From the IMG/VR virus record IMGVR_UViG_3300025769_001088, positions 1 to 20,540 of that record: a DNA stretch of 20,540 nucleotides; one strand, written 5' to 3'. The notes beneath the pieces were generated by a model. That model was not told the origin of the DNA. It saw nothing but the letters and a program-made list of their open reading frames with translations, and searched no databases. How positions within the stretch are numbered: the first letter of the stretch is position 1; each line of letters opens with the position of its first letter. Positions 18,374 through 20,540 of this stretch are shown in pieces. Made by a program: the position numbers and the translations under genes. The DNA comes from a virus.

Positions 18374-18910
18374 ATGGCAGCGATATCTGGAGGCATAGCG
18401 ATTACCGGTTTCGTCTCACCGACGGACTCTACCGATACGTACGCAACTCACGTAGACACCTACGGGAAGGGCGGCTTGCGCTCCGTGGCCGACACCACCG
18501 CCAGAGACGCAATATCTACGGATAGGAGGAGCGAGGGTATGTTCGTGTACGTTAACTCTAACGCTACCCTGTACGTGCTCGGAAGCGACCTTACGACGTG
18601 GACTGAGTTTTCTCACGACGCCGATACGAACATCACCGACGACCTAACCTTTGACGCGAACGCTACGACGGATCTTTCAACGTACGGGTTCACCATACAG
18701 TCTAACGGTCTGGCGGCTCTGGCCTATTTCGACGGGACTAACGATAGGGTCGGCATAGGGACCGCCTCCCCTTCGAGCCTGTTCCACGTAGCGGGGGATA
18801 CAAAGGTGGACGGTGTTTTGAAGCTTACGCCGCAGTCCGAGCCCACGGCCGTGGAAGGGGGTCTGTACGCGAACCAATCTGACGAACTGTTCTTCGGGGT
18901 TAGCTCGTAA
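18374..18910 (+). CDS. Tail fibre or spike component, 178 aa
   Basis: Starts MAAISGGIAITGFVSPTDST and has a strand-rich N-terminal half including G-L-R-S-V-A-D-T-T-A-R-D-A-I and a segment G-M-F-V-Y-V-N-S-N-A-T-L-Y-V-L. This pattern (short repeat: VADxxARDAI, then GMxVYV...LYxL) is a common module of phage fibre proteins and carbohydrate-binding tails. The C-terminal half has R-V-G-I-G-T-A-S-P-S-S-L-F-H-V-A-G-D, the typical beta-helix-like repeat of trimeric fibres. No chaperone domain follows. Confidence 0.7.
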   Translation: MAAISGGIAITGFVSPTDSTDTYATHVDTYGKGGLRSVADTTARDAISTDRRSEGMFVYVNSNATLYVLGSDLTTWTEFSHDADTNITDDLTFDANATTDLSTYGFTIQSNGLAALAYFDGTNDRVGIGTASPSSLFHVAGDTKVDGVLKLTPQSEPTAVEGGLYANQSDELFFGVSS

Positions 18911-18930
18911 ATAGATATTATTTTTCTATA

Positions 18931-18938
18931 TATATTTG
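18931..18938 (+). promoter_or_regulatory. TATATTTG box before fibre gene 18972
   Basis: A perfect -7 box in an AT-rich 61-bp gap between two fibre genes, 33 nt before the ATG. The intervening bases are A-rich with no Shine-Dalgarno, the usual Bacteroidetes leader. It probably gives the fibre gene its own transcript. Confidence 0.6.
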
Positions 18939-18971
18939 CAACAAACAAAAACTCTCAAAAAATTTTAAGCT

Positions 18972-20048
18972 ATGGCTGGATGGAAAAAGGTCGTCGTTGA
19001 ATCGACGTCGGGAACGATTGCTCAAGACACTACTGGTAACGCCGGTACAGCAACCGCGCTCGAAACAGCACGCACTATCGGGGGCGTATCATTTGATGGT
19101 ACGGCGAACATTAACCTCCCCGGTGTCAATACTACTGGTAACCAAGATACGTCTGGTAACGCGGCTACCGCTACGGCTTTGGCAACTGGCAGAACGATTG
19201 CTTTGTCTGGTGATGTTACGGCGACTGGCGTTTCTTTTGATGGTACGTCAAACATCACGATCAGCGGAACTAACATCGGCTCTAACGTTGTTGGCGCCAA
19301 CGAGCTGAACGTTACTGGCAACGGAACCAGCGGTTATTACCTCGCCTCGGATGGTGACGGTAGCTTTAGCTGGACCGCGCCAGCTTCAGGCACGGTGGCC
19401 GGTCTCTCTGATACTGACATTAGTTCTCCGGCTTCTGGGCATATCTTGATATATGATGGAACTGACTCGTTTGACAACTATGCAATAAGCGGCGATATTT
19501 CTCTCGGCTCAACGGGGGCCGTGACGGTAAACTCTGTGCAGGCTAACTCAGTAGTTCTCGGCACAAGCACCACTGGTGATTATGTGGCCGCTATCACTGG
19601 TACGACCAACGAGATTGAGGTCACTGGTTCTGGTACTGAATCGGCATCTGTTCAGATTGGTCTCCCTAGCAGTGTCTCTATTACATCTAACCTTACTGTT
19701 GGTGGTAACTTGACTGTTAATGGAACGACAACCACCATTAACTCGACAACGATTTCCGTTGACGATAAGCAAATTGAGCTTGCAGCTACTGCTTCTCCAG
19801 ACGAAGCCACGGCTAACGGAGGTGGTATCTTGATTCATACTGGCGACGCAACCCAAGACCCGGTCATCGCTTGGAACTCTACTGAGAAGCTCGGTGGGTT
19901 TGAAATCTACAAGCAAGGAACGGCCACCGCGGCAGGATGGGTTTCATTGATGACGTTTGGTACCGGCGCCCCTTCAGGCGCTCCAACTGCGGGTGATGGC
20001 ACGCTTTACTGTGATTCAGGGGACAACTTCTACATATACTTCGCATAA
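18972..20048 (+). CDS. Tail fibre protein with tandem repeats, 358 aa
   Basis: Starts MAGWKKVVVESTSGTIAQDT; the short MAGWKxV start is shared with the partial fibre gene at 20368. Residues about 17-90 hold two copies of a T-G-N-A-x-T-A-x-A-L-x-x-x-R-T-I-x-x-x-G-x-V repeat, each ending V-S-F-D-G-T-x-N-I. Later come G-N-L-T-V-N-G-T-T-T-T-I and D-K-Q-I-E-L-A, typical of trimeric fibre shafts. The end is compact (AGDGTLYCDSGDNFYIYFA). The DNA is richer in GGT/ACT/TCT codons than its neighbours, which may indicate separate acquisition. Probable receptor-binding or shaft protein. Confidence 0.75.
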   Translation: MAGWKKVVVESTSGTIAQDTTGNAGTATALETARTIGGVSFDGTANINLPGVNTTGNQDTSGNAATATALATGRTIALSGDVTATGVSFDGTSNITISGTNIGSNVVGANELNVTGNGTSGYYLASDGDGSFSWTAPASGTVAGLSDTDISSPASGHILIYDGTDSFDNYAISGDISLGSTGAVTVNSVQANSVVLGTSTTGDYVAAITGTTNEIEVTGSGTESASVQIGLPSSVSITSNLTVGGNLTVNGTTTTINSTTISVDDKQIELAATASPDEATANGGGILIHTGDATQDPVIAWNSTEKLGGFEIYKQGTATAAGWVSLMTFGTGAPSGAPTAGDGTLYCDSGDNFYIYFA

Positions 20049-20197
20049 TGAGCCTTCTTTCTAAACCAAGAAAGCAAGAATCATTTACCGATCAAGAAAA
20101 GGACTTTTTGTTAAAAGTCCTTTCTTCTTGTAAGTTCGATGGAAAAGATGTATTTTTGCTTAGCGCGATCGTAAATAAGCTCAGCGATCAAGCTTAA
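20048..20197 (+). CDS. Hypothetical small protein, 49 aa
   Basis: A 49-residue helical protein: MSLLSKPRKQESFTDQEKDF, then L-L-K-V-L-S-S-C-K-F-D-G-K-D-V-F-L-L-S-A-I-V-N-K-L-S-D-Q-A. Its start overlaps the fibre stop (TAATG). The frame F-x-x-Q-E-x-x-F-L-L-x-x-L-x-x-C-x-F-x-G-x-D-V is one I know from other marine phage tail regions without function. An 11-bp hairpin lies inside it (20098-20123). Confidence 0.65.
   Translation: MSLLSKPRKQESFTDQEKDFLLKVLSSCKFDGKDVFLLSAIVNKLSDQA
20098..20123 (+). other. 11-bp hairpin inside gene 20048-20197, terminator-like
   Basis: AAAGGACTTTT pairs perfectly with AAAAGTCCTTT around TGTT, followed by TTTCTTCTTG. It resembles an intrinsic terminator but lies within the codons for residues about 17-26 of the small protein. 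It may act as an attenuator between the fibre gene and those downstream, or be chance. Confidence 0.45.
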
Positions 20198-20208
20198 TTT
20201 AATATACC

Positions 20209-20358
20209 ATGAAACTAGAAATTAACGAAGTGTACTTCCTCACGGAAGCGCTCAAGAGCGTAAGCATTAAAGCAACCGACGCTCCTGCGGTGTCTAAAGT
20301 TATTGACAAACTCGAAAAAGAATTTGCAAGACTGCAGAAGCTGGAGGAGGCGAAATAA
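20209..20358 (+). CDS. Hypothetical small helical protein, 49 aa
   Basis: A 49-residue helical protein: MKLEINEVYFLTEALKSVSI, then K-A-T-D-A-P-A-V-S-K-V-I-D-K-L-E-K-E-F-A-R-L-Q-K. The pattern (EVYxLxxALxSVxIKAxDAPAVxxxIxxxxxE) is familiar from phage tail-fibre clusters, with unknown function. It is 11 bp after the previous stop and 9 bp before the next fibre start. Confidence 0.65.
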   Translation: MKLEINEVYFLTEALKSVSIKATDAPAVSKVIDKLEKEFARLQKLEEAK

Positions 20359-20367
20359 TAGAACGAT

Positions 20368-20540
20368 ATGGCAGGCTGGAAGCAGGTAATTACCGATGAT
20401 GGATCAGGGAACGTTACCGTCACCGGGACGTTCAGGGCTGCCTCAAAGTCGTTCGACATACCACACCCCACGCAAGAAGGCAAACGCCTCGTGTACGGCT
20501 CCTTGGAGGGCCCTGAGCATGCGGTGTACGTGAGGGGCGA
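20368..20540 (+). CDS. Fibre protein, cut by window edge
   Basis: The first 57 residues are visible: MAGWKQVITDDGSGNVTVTG, T-F-R-A-A-S-K-S-F-D-I-P-H-P and G-S-L-E-G-P-E-H-A-V-Y-V-R-G. The segment K-S-F-D-I-P-H-P-x-x-E-G-x-R-L-x-Y-x-x-x-E-G-P-E-H-x-V-Y-x-R-G is well known at the end of trimeric fibre and structural proteins of phages (and some giant viruses), where it caps the fibre. The MAGWK start matches the fibre 18972-20048, so the two may share an anchoring point. Confidence 0.75.
   Translation, partial: MAGWKQVITDDGSGNVTVTGTFRAASKSFDIPHPTQEGKRLVYGSLEGPEHAVYVRG

Overview
The window looks like part of a tailed double-stranded DNA phage genome whose host is probably a (marine) Bacteroidetes bacterium. 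Rightward genes are preceded by boxes of the Bacteroidetes type (TAnnTTTG, four times as TATATTTG), start codons lack Shine-Dalgarno sequences, and the large terminase and portal (706 and 815 aa) resemble in layout those of crAss-like and related Bacteroidetes phages. That affiliation is inference from motifs and size; no search was possible. The major capsid protein, polymerases and any integrase are not in the window.

Layout. Positions 1-5725 form a leftward block of about 20 very small genes, most joined by 4-base ATGA stop/start overlaps and mostly of unknown function. The block is interrupted by structured non-coding segments: three long palindromes (1215-1257, 3416-3458, 5018-5060), an 84-bp duplicated leader (4497-4580 and 4736-4819), and a 688-bp gene-free stretch (1175-1862) holding two tRNA-like elements. 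It begins, on its right side, with a lysine/alanine-rich protein (5201-5725). Between it and the rightward genes is a 777-bp gene-free divergent region (5726-6502). From 6503 the genes run mostly rightward: small virion-type proteins, an M15 endopeptidase (9165-9635), a winged-helix-like protein on the opposite strand (9636-10061), a GroES-like co-chaperonin (10609-11208), tRNA-Ile(UAU) and tRNA-Arg(UCU) interleaved with tiny basic proteins, a zinc-ribbon protein, TerL (12332-14452), portal (14495-16942), then beta-rich tail and fibre proteins up to the right edge.

The most unusual signal is a dense run of short perfect DNA/RNA mini-hairpins (6-9 bp stems, mostly 3-4 nt loops) that fills both the coding sequence 5201-5725 and the adjoining non-coding region up to 6229, and continues more thinly leftward through the small-gene block. 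The stems differ in sequence from one another, so this is not a repeat family; structure is kept while sequence changes. Two copies of a leader repeat differ by a compensatory C-G to G-C swap, and the outer arms of two copies of a long palindrome also change on both sides, which supports the idea that pairing itself is selected. A second leader signal, TCAAACTTCAA placed exactly 11-12 nt before five start codons, looks like a non-Shine-Dalgarno initiation or regulatory element. Together these suggest that the leftward (probably early) genes use an expression or replication mechanism based on hairpins, unlike the ordinary host-type promoters of the rightward virion genes.
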